A stretch of 64,000 bases of DNA from Actinomycetes bacterium. Lineage in GTDB: Bacteria; Actinomycetota; Acidimicrobiia; Acidimicrobiales; Microtrichaceae. The stretch is from contig JAEWED010000106.1 in the NCBI GenBank assembly GCA_023389745.1, positions 6,125 through 70,124 of the forward strand, read 5' to 3'. Below are positions 43,720 to 52,684 of the stretch, one piece after another. The position numbers were made by a program, and so were the translations under genes. Each line of letters opens with the position of its first letter. The first letter of the stretch is position 1. The notes below the pieces were generated by a model. The model had not been told where the DNA came from, ran no database searches, and was given only the letters and a program-made list of their open reading frames with translations.

Positions 43720-45479
43720 CCACCATGACCATCAGCGCGCTGCCCGAGCTCGACCCCGGCGATCCGCCGCGACCGCGACGACGCGTCGTGCGTGTCGCCG
43801 CAGCTGCCCTCGCCGTGGCCCTGGTGGTCGCCGGCATCGCCGTGGCCACCTCGGGTGCGGACAGCCCCTCGTACCGCACCGCGACCGCCTCGGTCCGCGA
43901 CGTCGACGCCCTGTTCAGCACCGTGGCGACCATCGAACCCGTCTCGCAGGCCTCGGTCGGCTTCCCCGTCGCCGGCACCGTCGAGACGGTCGCGGTCGGG
44001 GTCGGCGACACGGTCACCGTCGGCCAGACGCTGGCGACGTTGGACACCGCCTCGCTCGAGCAGGCGGTGCGCGCAGCGCAGGCGTCGCTCGACCAGGCGA
44101 ACCTGGCGCTGAGCTCGGCGCTCGCCGGGGAACCGGTGTCGTCGGATCCCGGGGCAGGCTCGTCGAACGTCGCGCCCGCGTCGACGGACACCTCATCCGC
44201 CGAGCGCCCGACGGTGGCGTGGGCCTCCTCCACCCAGACCTCGCCGAGCCGGACGCCGGCCACGAAGACGACGATCGGCGACGCACAGCTCGCGGTGGTC
44301 GAGGCGCAGCGGGCGGTGGACTCGGCGCTGCAGGCTGCGGACGCCGCACTGGCGGCCGCGGAGCGCGTCTGTGAGGACCAGGGCACCTCGACGTCGACGA
44401 CCTCGACCACGTCGACCACCGCCGTCCCGTCGACCGGTTCGTCGGCCTGCCTGAGCGCGCTGGCACAGGTGCAGCATGCGCAGCAGGCCGTGGCCACCGC
44501 GCAGCAGCAGCTGGCCGACGCGGCCAGCGCGCTGACCACGATGCTCGACGAGCAGGACGGCTCCGTGCCCGGCCAGGGCGGCGCCGACGACCCCTCGGGC
44601 GTTGCGCCGAACGAGTCGGGTTCGACCGGCCCGTCGGGTTCGGCGGGCGCTCCGTCGAACGGAGCGCCGTCGAACGGCGAGATGGCCAACGGCAGGGCAG
44701 CCGACTCGACGGCGAGCCCCGAGCAGCTCATCGCACTCCAGCGGACCGTCAGCGCGGCCGAGCTGCAGCTCGCCGTCGCGGAGCAGGCGGTGGCCCAGGC
44801 GACGATCGTCTCGCCGATCGAAGGCACCGTCGTGGCGAGCTCGATCCAGGTCGGTGCGACCGTGACCGCGGGGTCCTCGACCGATGTCGTCACCATCGAC
44901 GGCGAGGGCGGCTTCGAGGCCACCACCACCGTCGGCGTCGACGACGTCGCGGGCCTCGAGATCGGGCAGCTCGCCACGCTTCGACCCGACGGCGCCGACG
45001 TCGACCTCGACGCCGAGGTCGTGTCGATCGGGCTCGTCGGCGACGGGAGCGACGGCACCTACCGGGTGACCGCAGGGCTGACCGGATCCTCGACGGACAC
45101 CTCGCTGCGCAACGGCGGCACCGGCGCGCTCACCATCGTCACCGGTGCCACCACCCAGGCACTCGCCGTGCCGACCTCGGCGGTCACGACGTCCGACGGC
45201 GCGTCGACGGTGACCGTGCTCGACGATGCCGGCGAGGCGACCTCGGTCACCGTGCGCGTCGGTGTGGTCGGCGCCGAGTGGACCGAGATCATCGACGGCC
45301 TCGACGGGTCGGCCACCGTCGTGCTCGCCGACCTCGGCGAACCCCTTCCGGGTTCGGCGACCGAGGTCGACGAGCAGCAGCGCAGCCCTGGCGGATTCAC
45401 CTTCCCCGGCGACGGCCGGGGTTTCCCGACCGGCGGTCCGCCGAGCGGCGCGATGCCGGGCGGTCCGCCCGGCGGCTGA
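43716..45479 (+). CDS. Second HlyD-like membrane-fusion protein with Cys-containing coiled coil
   Basis: A 587-residue adaptor, longer than the first in the operon. One helix near the start (about 24-45) is followed by [20 protein letters not shown], the first lipoyl half, then a long helical hairpin broken by two low-complexity inserts (Ser/Thr/Pro), with Cys residues at V-C-E-D-Q-G and S-A-C-L-S-A that could form a disulphide. The second half [11 protein letters not shown] follows. The tail is Gly/Pro-rich ([14 protein letters not shown]). GTG 43716 overlaps the permease stop; ATG 43725 is an alternative. Confidence 0.85.
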   Translation: MTTMTISALPELDPGDPPRPRRRVVRVAAAALAVALVVAGIAVATSGADSPSYRTATASVRDVDALFSTVATIEPVSQASVGFPVAGTVETVAVGVGDTVTVGQTLATLDTASLEQAVRAAQASLDQANLALSSALAGEPVSSDPGAGSSNVAPASTDTSSAERPTVAWASSTQTSPSRTPATKTTIGDAQLAVVEAQRAVDSALQAADAALAAAERVCEDQGTSTSTTSTTSTTAVPSTGSSACLSALAQVQHAQQAVATAQQQLADAASALTTMLDEQDGSVPGQGGADDPSGVAPNESGSTGPSGSAGAPSNGAPSNGEMANGRAADSTASPEQLIALQRTVSAAELQLAVAEQAVAQATIVSPIEGTVVASSIQVGATVTAGSSTDVVTIDGEGGFEATTTVGVDDVAGLEIGQLATLRPDGADVDLDAEVVSIGLVGDGSDGTYRVTAGLTGSSTDTSLRNGGTGALTIVTGATTQALAVPTSAVTTSDGASTVTVLDDAGEATSVTVRVGVVGAEWTEIIDGLDGSATVVLADLGEPLPGSATEVDEQQRSPGGFTFPGDGRGFPTGGPPSGAMPGGPPGG

Positions 45480-45553
45480 CCCCATCCCCTTCCTGGCCAC
45501 ACGACCCCCTGACCACACGACCCCCTGACCCCACGAACCTCTGGAGCACACCG

Positions 45554-46294
45554 ATGAACGACACACGACGACGCCTGCTGCCCACGCTGAGCGCACGACC
45601 CGTGGCACAACTGGCCTGTGCGGCCGGGTTGGCCGCCACGCTCGTGCTGAGCGGCTGCGGCGGCAGCGACGACGCACACGACGCCGCGAGCGCTGCGGCG
45701 ACCGACGACGGCGCTGCGCCTGGCGGGGCCGCCGGCGGTGCGTCGTCTGACTCGATGGAGGAGTTCCGCGACTGCCTGGCCGAGCACGACGTCGAGCTGC
45801 CCGACATGGGTCAGGGTGGCCCACCCCAGGGCGGCACTCCCCGCGAGGGCGATGCGCCGCCCGACGGCGCGGGCCCCGGTGGCGATGCTCCTGCGCAGGA
45901 CGACGAGTTCGCTGCAGCCCAGGAGGCCTGCGCTGACCTGGCCCCCGAGGATGGGCCTGGTGGGCCGGGCAGCGGTGGACCTGGGGGTGGCGGCCCGGGT
46001 GGTCCCGGCGGAATGGGCGGTGAGGAGATGCAGGCGTACATGGAGTGCCTGACCGAGCAGGGTGTCGAGATCCAGCAGCCGGGCGCGCCGGGCAGTTCGG
46101 CCCCCGGCGAGCAACGCGGCGCGAACGGCGACGGCGGCGGACCGCCCGCCGGTGGACCGGGAGGGTTCGGCGGCCTCGACGAGTCCGACCCCGCGGTGGC
46201 GGCCTGCGCCGACCTGCGCCCCGAGATTCCCGAGCGTCCCGACCAACAGGGCGGTGCCTCCGGCACCGAGAGTTCGGACGGCACCGCCACCTGA
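45554..46294 (+). CDS. Gly/Pro-rich lipoprotein with a duplicated Cys motif
   Basis: A 246-residue secreted lipoprotein; the signal peptide ends L-V-L-S-G-C-G-G. Two related units are visible: F-R-D-C-L-A-E-H-D-V-E-L with a later A-A-Q-E-A-C-A-D-L-A-P-E, and Y-M-E-C-L-T-E-Q-G-V-E-I with A-V-A-A-C-A-D-L-R-P-E, giving two Cys pairs, each separated by a Gly/Pro/Asp-rich spacer. Similar low-complexity sequence occurs in both adaptors of the preceding operon. GGAG precedes ATG 45554, 74 bases after the second adaptor, and the gene probably belongs to the export operon. Function unknown. Confidence 0.75.
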   Translation: MNDTRRRLLPTLSARPVAQLACAAGLAATLVLSGCGGSDDAHDAASAAATDDGAAPGGAAGGASSDSMEEFRDCLAEHDVELPDMGQGGPPQGGTPREGDAPPDGAGPGGDAPAQDDEFAAAQEACADLAPEDGPGGPGSGGPGGGGPGGPGGMGGEEMQAYMECLTEQGVEIQQPGAPGSSAPGEQRGANGDGGGPPAGGPGGFGGLDESDPAVAACADLRPEIPERPDQQGGASGTESSDGTAT

Positions 46295-46446
46295 GATCGG
46301 CGGCGACGTCCCCGGCCGACCGAGAGTTCTCCGCCGTCGCTGCCGTCGGACGATGCCGAACATCCACGACGCGGCGGCGTGCCGAGGTGCCAGACTCCTC
46401 GGGTCGAACACATGTGGGAGCAGCGCATCGGCGGAGGGGGTCCGTG

Positions 46447-47742
46447 ATGGGGGCGATCAGGGGGCGAACGGTCCGACGCGCGGCGGCGGTCGTCGTGGCG
46501 TGCCTCGCTGCGGCGACGGCGTGCGCGCCGCCCGACGACGGCACGCCGGCGACGCCAGGGTGGACCACGACCCGGTTCGCGTTCACGCAGTCACCCACCC
46601 ACAACGTGAGTCGGATCGGCAGCTGGACCACCGAGGACGCCTTCGCCTACCTCGAGTGGACCCAGCACCACGGATCAGGCAGCAGTGCCGAGCTGGTGAT
46701 CCACCCTCGCACCGGACCCGGCGGCAACGACCTCGGCGCCCCACAACGGGTGCCGGCCGGGGTCTCGATCGACGGGCTGATGGGCGAGCACTTCATCGGC
46801 CTCACCGGATCGGTCCAGACCGGAGAGACCGAGGTGACCTTGTACCGCTCCGAGTCGGGCACGTGGGGAGCGGACGGGACCGTCACCATCCCGACCGGCT
46901 ACCAGTTCGCGGTGCTGACCGACGACTGGCTCGTCGCCCGCAACCTGGTCGGCGGTCCGGGCCCCGACACCGGAGCGCTCCTGGCGTACCCGCTCGACTC
47001 GACCGGCCCGACGATCCAGGCCGGCGCGCCGGTCACGATCGAGCCCGACCCGGGCTGGCCCCTCGAGCTCCAGCAGGGCTTCGGCCGCCGCGTCGTCGCC
47101 GACGGCGATCTGCTGGCGGTCTCCACCGCTCCGTACGGCGTCGACGGTCCCGGCTTCGTCAGCATCTACGAGCAGTCCGGCGGCACGTGGACACCGGCGC
47201 AGACGCTCACGTCGCCGCTCGGGGCGAACCTGTTCGGCAACTACCTGGCGATCGACGACGGCGCCACGGTCGACCGCCTGGCGCTCGCGCCGCAGGGCAA
47301 CTCGATGGCGACCCTCGGCGTCGATGTGTACGCCGATGACGGCGACGGCTTCGAGCTCGAGCAGTCGATCCCTCGCTCGTCGGACCCGGACCTGCAGAAC
47401 GGCCTGCTGCTCGGCTACTCGATCGCGATCGACGGCGACCTGCTCGTGTTCACCACGCGGAGCACCGAGGTCGCGTCGTCCGAACCGGGCCACGCCCCGG
47501 TCACGGTCGGCCACGTGGCGGTGCACCGACAGGGCACGTCGGGATGGGAACTCGAGGACGAGCTCCGGTTCGGTGCCGACCCGTACGACGCAGATGTCGT
47601 CCAGGCGTTGCCGTGGAAGGTCGACGTCGCCGCAGGACACGTCGCGGTGTCGCTGCTCGTCACCGGCGACCCGCCCCCCGGGTGCGGGGCGTTCGGCTGC
47701 ATCAACCTCGGCTTCGAGGCCCTCGCCCTCGACCGACGCTGA
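46447..47742 (+). CDS. Secreted lipoprotein, probable beta-propeller
   Basis: A 431-residue exported protein. The signal peptide ends A-A-A-T-A-C-A-P-P, consistent with a lipobox. The mature part is beta-rich and has several repeats of about 50-60 residues containing I-D-G-D-L-L-V-F or V-A-D-G-D-L-L-A-V-S, followed by V-S-I-Y-E-Q-S-G-G-T-W or V-A-V-H-R-Q-G-T-S-G-W: the pattern of FG-GAP/integrin-like or Kelch-like propellers. GGAGG lies nine bases before ATG 46447 (GTG 46444 is possible). It is separate from the export operon by about 150 bases. Ligand unknown. Confidence 0.8.
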   Translation: MGAIRGRTVRRAAAVVVACLAAATACAPPDDGTPATPGWTTTRFAFTQSPTHNVSRIGSWTTEDAFAYLEWTQHHGSGSSAELVIHPRTGPGGNDLGAPQRVPAGVSIDGLMGEHFIGLTGSVQTGETEVTLYRSESGTWGADGTVTIPTGYQFAVLTDDWLVARNLVGGPGPDTGALLAYPLDSTGPTIQAGAPVTIEPDPGWPLELQQGFGRRVVADGDLLAVSTAPYGVDGPGFVSIYEQSGGTWTPAQTLTSPLGANLFGNYLAIDDGATVDRLALAPQGNSMATLGVDVYADDGDGFELEQSIPRSSDPDLQNGLLLGYSIAIDGDLLVFTTRSTEVASSEPGHAPVTVGHVAVHRQGTSGWELEDELRFGADPYDADVVQALPWKVDVAAGHVAVSLLVTGDPPPGCGAFGCINLGFEALALDRR

Positions 47743-47757
47743 TCGGAGCGACGGTGC

Positions 47758-48855
47758 TCAGTAGAGCCCGTCGCGGTAGTTCTGCTCGATCCCCTCGTGC
47801 AGGTCGTCGACGGGCACCAGGCGCTCGGCGTCGTCGTCGGTGCCGAGACCGGCGTGCAGCTGCACGTGGTCCGACCACATCTGGCTCGCCCGGGGCAGCG
47901 TGCCCGGCTCGATGTGCCGGTCCCGGTCCCACAGCACCGCCGCGTCGATCGCCGGATCGAGGCGCAGCGCGACCCGGTCGGCTCGCAGCACGACCGCCGC
48001 GAGCGGCACCTTGGTGTTCACCTCGAGCCCTGCCCGCAGCACCTCGTCGTCGGTCACCGTCGCCGTGCCGGACACCTCGAGCACGTGCCGTGAGCCCGGC
48101 ACCAGGGCGACCAGGCTGAGCTCGGGGCGGTCCATCAGGTTGTGCAGCGTGTCGGTGCGCAGGTTGCCGGGACGATCCGGCACGACGAGTCGCCCGTCGT
48201 CGAGCACGTGCACGAAGCCGACCGGGTCGCCCTTCGGGCTCACGTCCGCGCCGCCGTCGCCGTCGACCGAGGCGAGCGTGCAGAACGGGCTCGCCGCCAG
48301 GAAGGCACGAACGGCTGGCAGTTCCAGGCACTCCGCTCCCCCGTGGATCGACGCTCCCCCGGTCGATCCCGAGGCGACCAGCTCGGCGCCGACCCAGGAC
48401 TCCTCGCCCACGGGCTCGGCGCTCCAGAGCTTCGAGCGGATGATCGCCTTGGCGCAGTGCACGAACGCCTCTTCGACCTGCACCGTCGGCACCGGGCCGT
48501 CGAGCGACAGACGCCCGTTGACCCGCAGGGTCTCGCCGTAACCGGGAACGAGACTCAGCAGTCCGGCGGCGGCACCGTGCACCAGCTCGGAGCGGTCGGC
48601 CACCGAGCCCAGCGTGAGCTCGGTCGGTCCGGTCGGCTCGGCGTGACCGGGCGCCCCTCCGACCAGTGACGTGCCGAGCGTGCCGTCGGCCCGGACGTGC
48701 CCGAGGAACGACAGCGGCGAACGGGCCAACAGCGCCCGGCAGTGCTCGTCGAGGAACGGGATCGACTTGTACTCGCCCGCCGGTGTGCGCGCTCCGACCA
48801 CGGCCTCGAGCTCGGCGACGGTGGTCAGGGCGGCGCTGCCGTGGGTCGAGGTCAT
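47758..48855 (-). CDS. Two-domain PPOX (pyridoxamine-phosphate-oxidase-like) protein
   Basis: A 365-residue protein with two FMN-binding split-barrel domains: the first around S-P-L-S-F-L-G-H-V-R-A-D-G-T-L-G-T-S-L-V-G (about 47-67), and the second around F-C-T-L-A-S-V-D-G-D-G-G-A-D-V-S-P-K-G-D with V-P-D-R-P-G-N-L-R-T-D-T-L-H-N-L. The P-K-G-D and R-P-G-N-x-R blocks are typical of the MSMEG_1061-like PPOX set. Likely a flavin-dependent reductase or haem/FMN-binding protein; substrate unknown. ATG 48855 is eight bases after TAGCCT and has no ribosome site, so it is probably leaderless. Convergent with the lipoprotein gene. Confidence 0.88.
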   Translation of the reverse strand: MTSTHGSAALTTVAELEAVVGARTPAGEYKSIPFLDEHCRALLARSPLSFLGHVRADGTLGTSLVGGAPGHAEPTGPTELTLGSVADRSELVHGAAAGLLSLVPGYGETLRVNGRLSLDGPVPTVQVEEAFVHCAKAIIRSKLWSAEPVGEESWVGAELVASGSTGGASIHGGAECLELPAVRAFLAASPFCTLASVDGDGGADVSPKGDPVGFVHVLDDGRLVVPDRPGNLRTDTLHNLMDRPELSLVALVPGSRHVLEVSGTATVTDDEVLRAGLEVNTKVPLAAVVLRADRVALRLDPAIDAAVLWDRDRHIEPGTLPRASQMWSDHVQLHAGLGTDDDAERLVPVDDLHEGIEQNYRDGLY

Positions 48856-48954
48856 GAGCGCCGAGGCTACCGGCGGCCCGGCGATCCGCTCCGATCCGGA
48901 GTGAGGTCCCATCCGTTCACGACCCCACCTCGCAGAGGTGTCATCGTGGTGGCC

Positions 48955-49392
48955 ATGACCAGCGATCTCCAACCGGCGCCCACCGGTCGCACCATCGTGC
49001 TCGGCCCCGACGAGGGCCGCTCCTATCCGTGCGGCGACATGCGTGCGGTGTTCAAGTCCGACGGCGACGAGACCGACCGCACCTACTCGATCTCGGAGTG
49101 GATCCTCGAGCCCGGGTGCCAGGGGCCGGGCTCGCACCGCCACGAGGCGAACGACGACGTGTTCTTCGTGCTCGAGGGCAGCGTGACCTTCGTGCTCGAC
49201 GGCCGGGTCCACGTCGCCGCGCCGGGCGCCTTCGTGCGCGTCCCGCCGGGAGTCGAGCACGGCTTCGCCAACGACGGCGACGTGCCGGCGCGCTTCCTCA
49301 ACATCTACGTCCCCGGCGGCTTCGAGGACGACATGCCGTCGATCGTCGAGTGGTTCGCCCAACACCCGACGCCTGCGGCGCACCCGAGCTGA
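48955..49392 (+). CDS. Single-domain cupin protein
   Basis: A 145-residue cupin: G-S-H-R-H-E-A-N-D-D-V-F-F-V-L-E-G is the first motif (two His, one Glu-type ligand) and G-A-F-V-R-V-P-P-G-V-E-H-G-F-A-N the second (His). All metal-binding positions are present, so it could be an isomerase, dioxygenase or simply a small-molecule binder. ATG 48955 is the only ATG; GTG 48946 has AGAGGTG upstream and would add three residues. Divergent from the PPOX gene. Confidence 0.85.
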   Translation: MTSDLQPAPTGRTIVLGPDEGRSYPCGDMRAVFKSDGDETDRTYSISEWILEPGCQGPGSHRHEANDDVFFVLEGSVTFVLDGRVHVAAPGAFVRVPPGVEHGFANDGDVPARFLNIYVPGGFEDDMPSIVEWFAQHPTPAAHPS

Positions 49393-49492
49393 CACGCACC
49401 CCAGCTGACCGAACCCCCGAGCTGACCGAGCACCTGCGCTGACCGACGACCTGCTGACGATCCTTCCGGCGCTGCTCTTCCTGTGCACCGCC

Positions 49493-50521
49493 GTGCCCCT
49501 CGCCGCGCTGCTGGACCGGCTGGGGTTCTTCGCCGCGTGCGCGGACGCGATCGCCCGCGACCGCGACGAGGTCCCCGTGCTCGCACTGTGGGTCCTCGCC
49601 GCGGCGACCACCGCGGTGTTGAACCTGGACACCACGATCGTGCTGCTGACCCCGCTCTACGTCCGCCTGGCTCGCAACGCCCACCTGCCCCAAGCGGGAC
49701 ACGACGCCGACCGTGCCGAGCTCGTGCTCGGCGTCGCGGTCGTCCCGCTGCTGCTCGCGGCGTTCGCGTCGTCGTTCCTGCCCGTGTCGAACCTGACGAC
49801 GATCATCCTGGCCGAACGCACCGAGCTGAGCAGCGGCGACGTGCTCGTGCACCTGGGTCCGGCGAGCCTGGCGGCGTGCACCGTCGGTTGGCTGCTGCAC
49901 CGGCGCCGCCACCCGATCGTGCTGCGGGAGCTGCCCGCCACTGCACTCGACGCCGCGGCGTTGCGTGTCGGCGGCGCGGTCGTGGCGTTCCTGCTCGTCG
50001 GCTTCGTCGCCGGCCCCTACGTCGGGATCGACGCATGGGTCGTCGCCCTGGTCGCGGACATCGCGCTGGCGCTGCGGCTCCGCCACCTGCCGTGGCGTCG
50101 GGTGCCCGTCGTGACCGCAGCAGCAATCGCGGCCCTCTCGCTCGTCGTGTCGCTGCTGCCGGATGACCTGCTCGATCCGCTGTGGGACACCGCCGGCACT
50201 CCGGGCGTGCTCGCCGCTGGCGGTGTGGGCACGGCGCTCGCGAACGCCGTGAACAACCTGCCCGCCGCCCTCGTCGCCGCCAACGGCGTCGAGCAGCAGA
50301 GCTGGGCGCTGTGGTCGTACCTGCTGGCGATCAACGTCGGCGCCGTCCTGTTGCCGATCGGGGCGGTGGCCAACCTGCTGTGGTGGCGCATCCTGCGCGA
50401 CGAAGGTGTGCACATCGGTCTGCACAGCTACCTGCGACTCGTCGTGCCGGTCGCCGCGCCGGCGCTGGCGGTCGCCGTCGCCGTGCTCGCGCTGCAGCAG
50501 GCGCTCGTCCGAGTGGGGTGA
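49493..50521 (+). CDS. ArsB/NhaD-type (SLC13-like) permease, start uncertain
   Basis: A polytopic membrane protein of at least 342 residues. Signature blocks are N-L-D-T-T-I-V-L-L-T-P-L (paired loop), S-N-L-T-T-I-I-L-A and near the end A-N-A-V-N-N-L-P-A-A-L-V-A, all seen in arsenite/anion or Na+/H+ antiporter members of this superfamily. GTG 49493 falls in the first helix. The frame upstream is open from 49409 and gives L-T-D-D-L-L-T-I-L-P-A-L-L-F-L-C-T-A (from CTG 49439), which completes that helix, but no ATG/GTG/TTG lies there. So translation may begin at CTG 49439. Substrate not determined; no arsenic genes are nearby. Confidence 0.8.
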   Translation: MPLAALLDRLGFFAACADAIARDRDEVPVLALWVLAAATTAVLNLDTTIVLLTPLYVRLARNAHLPQAGHDADRAELVLGVAVVPLLLAAFASSFLPVSNLTTIILAERTELSSGDVLVHLGPASLAACTVGWLLHRRRHPIVLRELPATALDAAALRVGGAVVAFLLVGFVAGPYVGIDAWVVALVADIALALRLRHLPWRRVPVVTAAAIAALSLVVSLLPDDLLDPLWDTAGTPGVLAAGGVGTALANAVNNLPAALVAANGVEQQSWALWSYLLAINVGAVLLPIGAVANLLWWRILRDEGVHIGLHSYLRLVVPVAAPALAVAVAVLALQQALVRVG

Positions 50522-50566
50522 TCCACGCTGGCTACGGTGGGTCGATCTCGACCCCGGGGGGACCGG

Positions 50567-51832
50567 ATGGACTTCGAACTGCCCGACGCGCTGCAGCAGT
50601 ACCTGCACGAGCTCGACCGCTTCATCGACGACGAGATCCGGCCGTTGGAGCAGGTCGACGACAACATCCGCTTCTTCGACCACCGCCGTGAGCACGCCCG
50701 CACCGACTGGGACCGAGGCGGTGTCCCCCGTGAGGACTGGGGCGAGCTGCTCGCCGAGGTCCGACGCCGAGCGGACGCGGCCGGCCACTTCCGGTTCGCG
50801 CTGCCCGAGTCGCTCGGCGGACGCGACGGGTCGAACCTGTGGATGGCGGTCATCCGGGAGCACCTGGCCGCCAAGGGCCTCGGGCTGCACAACGACCTGC
50901 AGAACGAGCACTCGATCGTCGCCAACAACGTCGGCGCGCTGTTGATGCTCGCCCACGGCTCCGACGAGCAGCGCGACGAGTGGCTCGAGGACCTCGCCGC
51001 GGGCCGTCGCGGCTTCGCCTTCGCGATCACCGAACCGGCGCACGGCTCCGACGCCACCCACATGGAGACCACGGCGCGTCGCGTCGCCGACGGCTGGGTC
51101 ATCGACGGCGAGAAGACGTGGAACTCAGGCGTGCACGACGCGGCAGCCGACCTGATCTTCGCCCGGACCAGCGGCGAGGCGGGCGACGCCCACGGCATCT
51201 CGGCGTTCCTCGTGCCGACCGACGCCGAGGGGTTCGTCGTCGAGGAGTACCTCTGGACGTTCAACATGCCGACCGACCACGCCCACGTCACGCTGCGCGG
51301 CGTGCACGTGCCCGACAGCGCCCTCTTCGGCGAGGAGGGCCGCGGCCTCGAGGTCGCACAGCGCTTCTTCAACGAGAACCGCATCCGCCAGGCGGCGTCG
51401 AGCGCCGGTGCGGCCAGGTTCTGCATCGACGCCTCGGTCGAGTACGCCAAGGAGCGGGCCCCCTTCGGCGCGGCGCTGTCGCGCAACCAGGGCATCCAGT
51501 TCCCCCTGGTCGAGCTGCGCAGCACCTACGAGATGCTCAACGTGTTCATCCAGCGCACCGCGTGGCTGATGGACCGCGACGGCGCGTTCTCGCAGTCCGG
51601 GCAGGTGTCGATGTGCAACTACGTCGCGAACCGCCTGTGCTGCGATGCCGCCGACCGTGCGATGCAGGTGCACGGCGGGCTCGGCTACTCGCGGCACAAG
51701 CCCTTCGAGCACATCTACCGGCACCACCGCCGCTACCGCATCACCGAAGGCGCCGAGGAGATCCAGATGCGCCGGGTCGCGGGCTACATGTTCGGCTTCA
51801 TGGGCGGCTCGGCTCCCAAGGGCGTCGGCTGA
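50567..51832 (+). CDS. Acyl-CoA dehydrogenase
   Basis: A 421-residue FAD enzyme that introduces an alpha,beta double bond into an acyl-CoA. The middle domain has F-A-I-T-E-P-A-H-G-S-D-A-T-H-M-E-T-T-A (FAD/substrate), then W-V-I-D-G-E-K-T-W-N-S-G; the C-terminal helical domain has Q-V-H-G-G-L-G-Y-S-R-H-K-P-F-E and Y-R-I-T-E-G-A-E-E-I-Q, typical of the family. The N-terminal domain carries a longer start region than mitochondrial-type enzymes. GGGGGGACC precedes ATG 50567. Located beside the permease gene; chain length preference unknown. Convergent with the beta-lactamase-like gene. Confidence 0.92.
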   Translation: MDFELPDALQQYLHELDRFIDDEIRPLEQVDDNIRFFDHRREHARTDWDRGGVPREDWGELLAEVRRRADAAGHFRFALPESLGGRDGSNLWMAVIREHLAAKGLGLHNDLQNEHSIVANNVGALLMLAHGSDEQRDEWLEDLAAGRRGFAFAITEPAHGSDATHMETTARRVADGWVIDGEKTWNSGVHDAAADLIFARTSGEAGDAHGISAFLVPTDAEGFVVEEYLWTFNMPTDHAHVTLRGVHVPDSALFGEEGRGLEVAQRFFNENRIRQAASSAGAARFCIDASVEYAKERAPFGAALSRNQGIQFPLVELRSTYEMLNVFIQRTAWLMDRDGAFSQSGQVSMCNYVANRLCCDAADRAMQVHGGLGYSRHKPFEHIYRHHRRYRITEGAEEIQMRRVAGYMFGFMGGSAPKGVG

Positions 51833-51853
51833 CACCGACGATGGTGAGCGCGC

Positions 51854-52684
51854 TCACTTGGTGAGCGAGCCGGCCACCGCGCCGGCGACACGCTCGACCA
51901 TCGGCACACCTTCGCCGAGGGACCGCCAGCCGTCCGACAGGATCGCGATGGAGTAGCCGCCGCCGTCGGGATCCGCGACGTACCCGACGGAGTTGACCCG
52001 CCAGCCGCAGCACGTCGAGCCGAAGAAGCCGTTCTTGTGGCCGACCGTCCAGTCCTCGGGCACGCCGGCGCGGATGCCCCAGCGCTGGTCCTCGCGGATG
52101 TTGAGCATCTGCCACCAGGCCCGCCCGCGGTTCACCGGCGTGAGCAGGTCACCCTGCAGGAGCCGGTGCACGAAGGCGGCCTGGTCCTCGGCGGTGGTCG
52201 TCGTGAGCCCCCAGGTCGGGCTCGTCTCGACCGTGGCGTGCAGGCCGAGCCGCTCGCCGTAGGCCGACATCGCCGGCCCGCCCCCGAGGTTCACCCACAG
52301 CGCCGACGCGGCGGGGTCGTCCGAGGAGTGCATCATCGGGGTGACCTTCGAGAACTCCCAGTTCGACAGGTCACGTCCCTGGTCCTGCGCCCGCAGGAAC
52401 GTGGCGGCCATGATCTCGAGCTTCACCACCGACGCCGTCGTGACCCGCTGACCTCGCCGCAGGTGGTACCAGCAGCCGGTCCGGTCGTCGTACACGGACG
52501 CCGTGAGGTGGTGCGCGGCGGCACCCATCGCGTCGAGGTCGCGTTGCAGCTCCGCGGTGAAGGGATCCGGCTTGCACTCACCGGTCGGCGGACCGGGCGG
52601 TGGCGCAGGGGGCTCGCACGCGGAGGCGACCAGCACCGCGGCCACCAGCAGCACGAGGACGGCGAGGGGTCGCGTCCGGGACAT
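51854..52684 (-). CDS. Class A beta-lactamase-like serine hydrolase lipoprotein
   Basis: A 276-residue exported protein: the signal peptide ends L-V-A-S-A-C (Cys23), then a Pro-rich linker, and a penicillin-binding/transpeptidase-like fold. The motifs S85-V-V-K88 (S-x-x-K), M-H-S-S-D-D (in place of S-D-N) and H-K-N-G-F-F-G (in place of K-T-G) are present. The altered K-N-G and S-D-D leave beta-lactamase activity uncertain; a wall-peptide hydrolase or penicillin-binding role is possible. It starts on the stop of the TetR gene (TGATG) as last gene of the aromatic-type operon, and the reason for its presence there is unclear. Confidence 0.85.
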   Translation of the reverse strand: MSRTRPLAVLVLLVAAVLVASACEPPAPPPGPPTGECKPDPFTAELQRDLDAMGAAAHHLTASVYDDRTGCWYHLRRGQRVTTASVVKLEIMAATFLRAQDQGRDLSNWEFSKVTPMMHSSDDPAASALWVNLGGGPAMSAYGERLGLHATVETSPTWGLTTTTAEDQAAFVHRLLQGDLLTPVNRGRAWWQMLNIREDQRWGIRAGVPEDWTVGHKNGFFGSTCCGWRVNSVGYVADPDGGGYSIAILSDGWRSLGEGVPMVERVAGAVAGSLTK

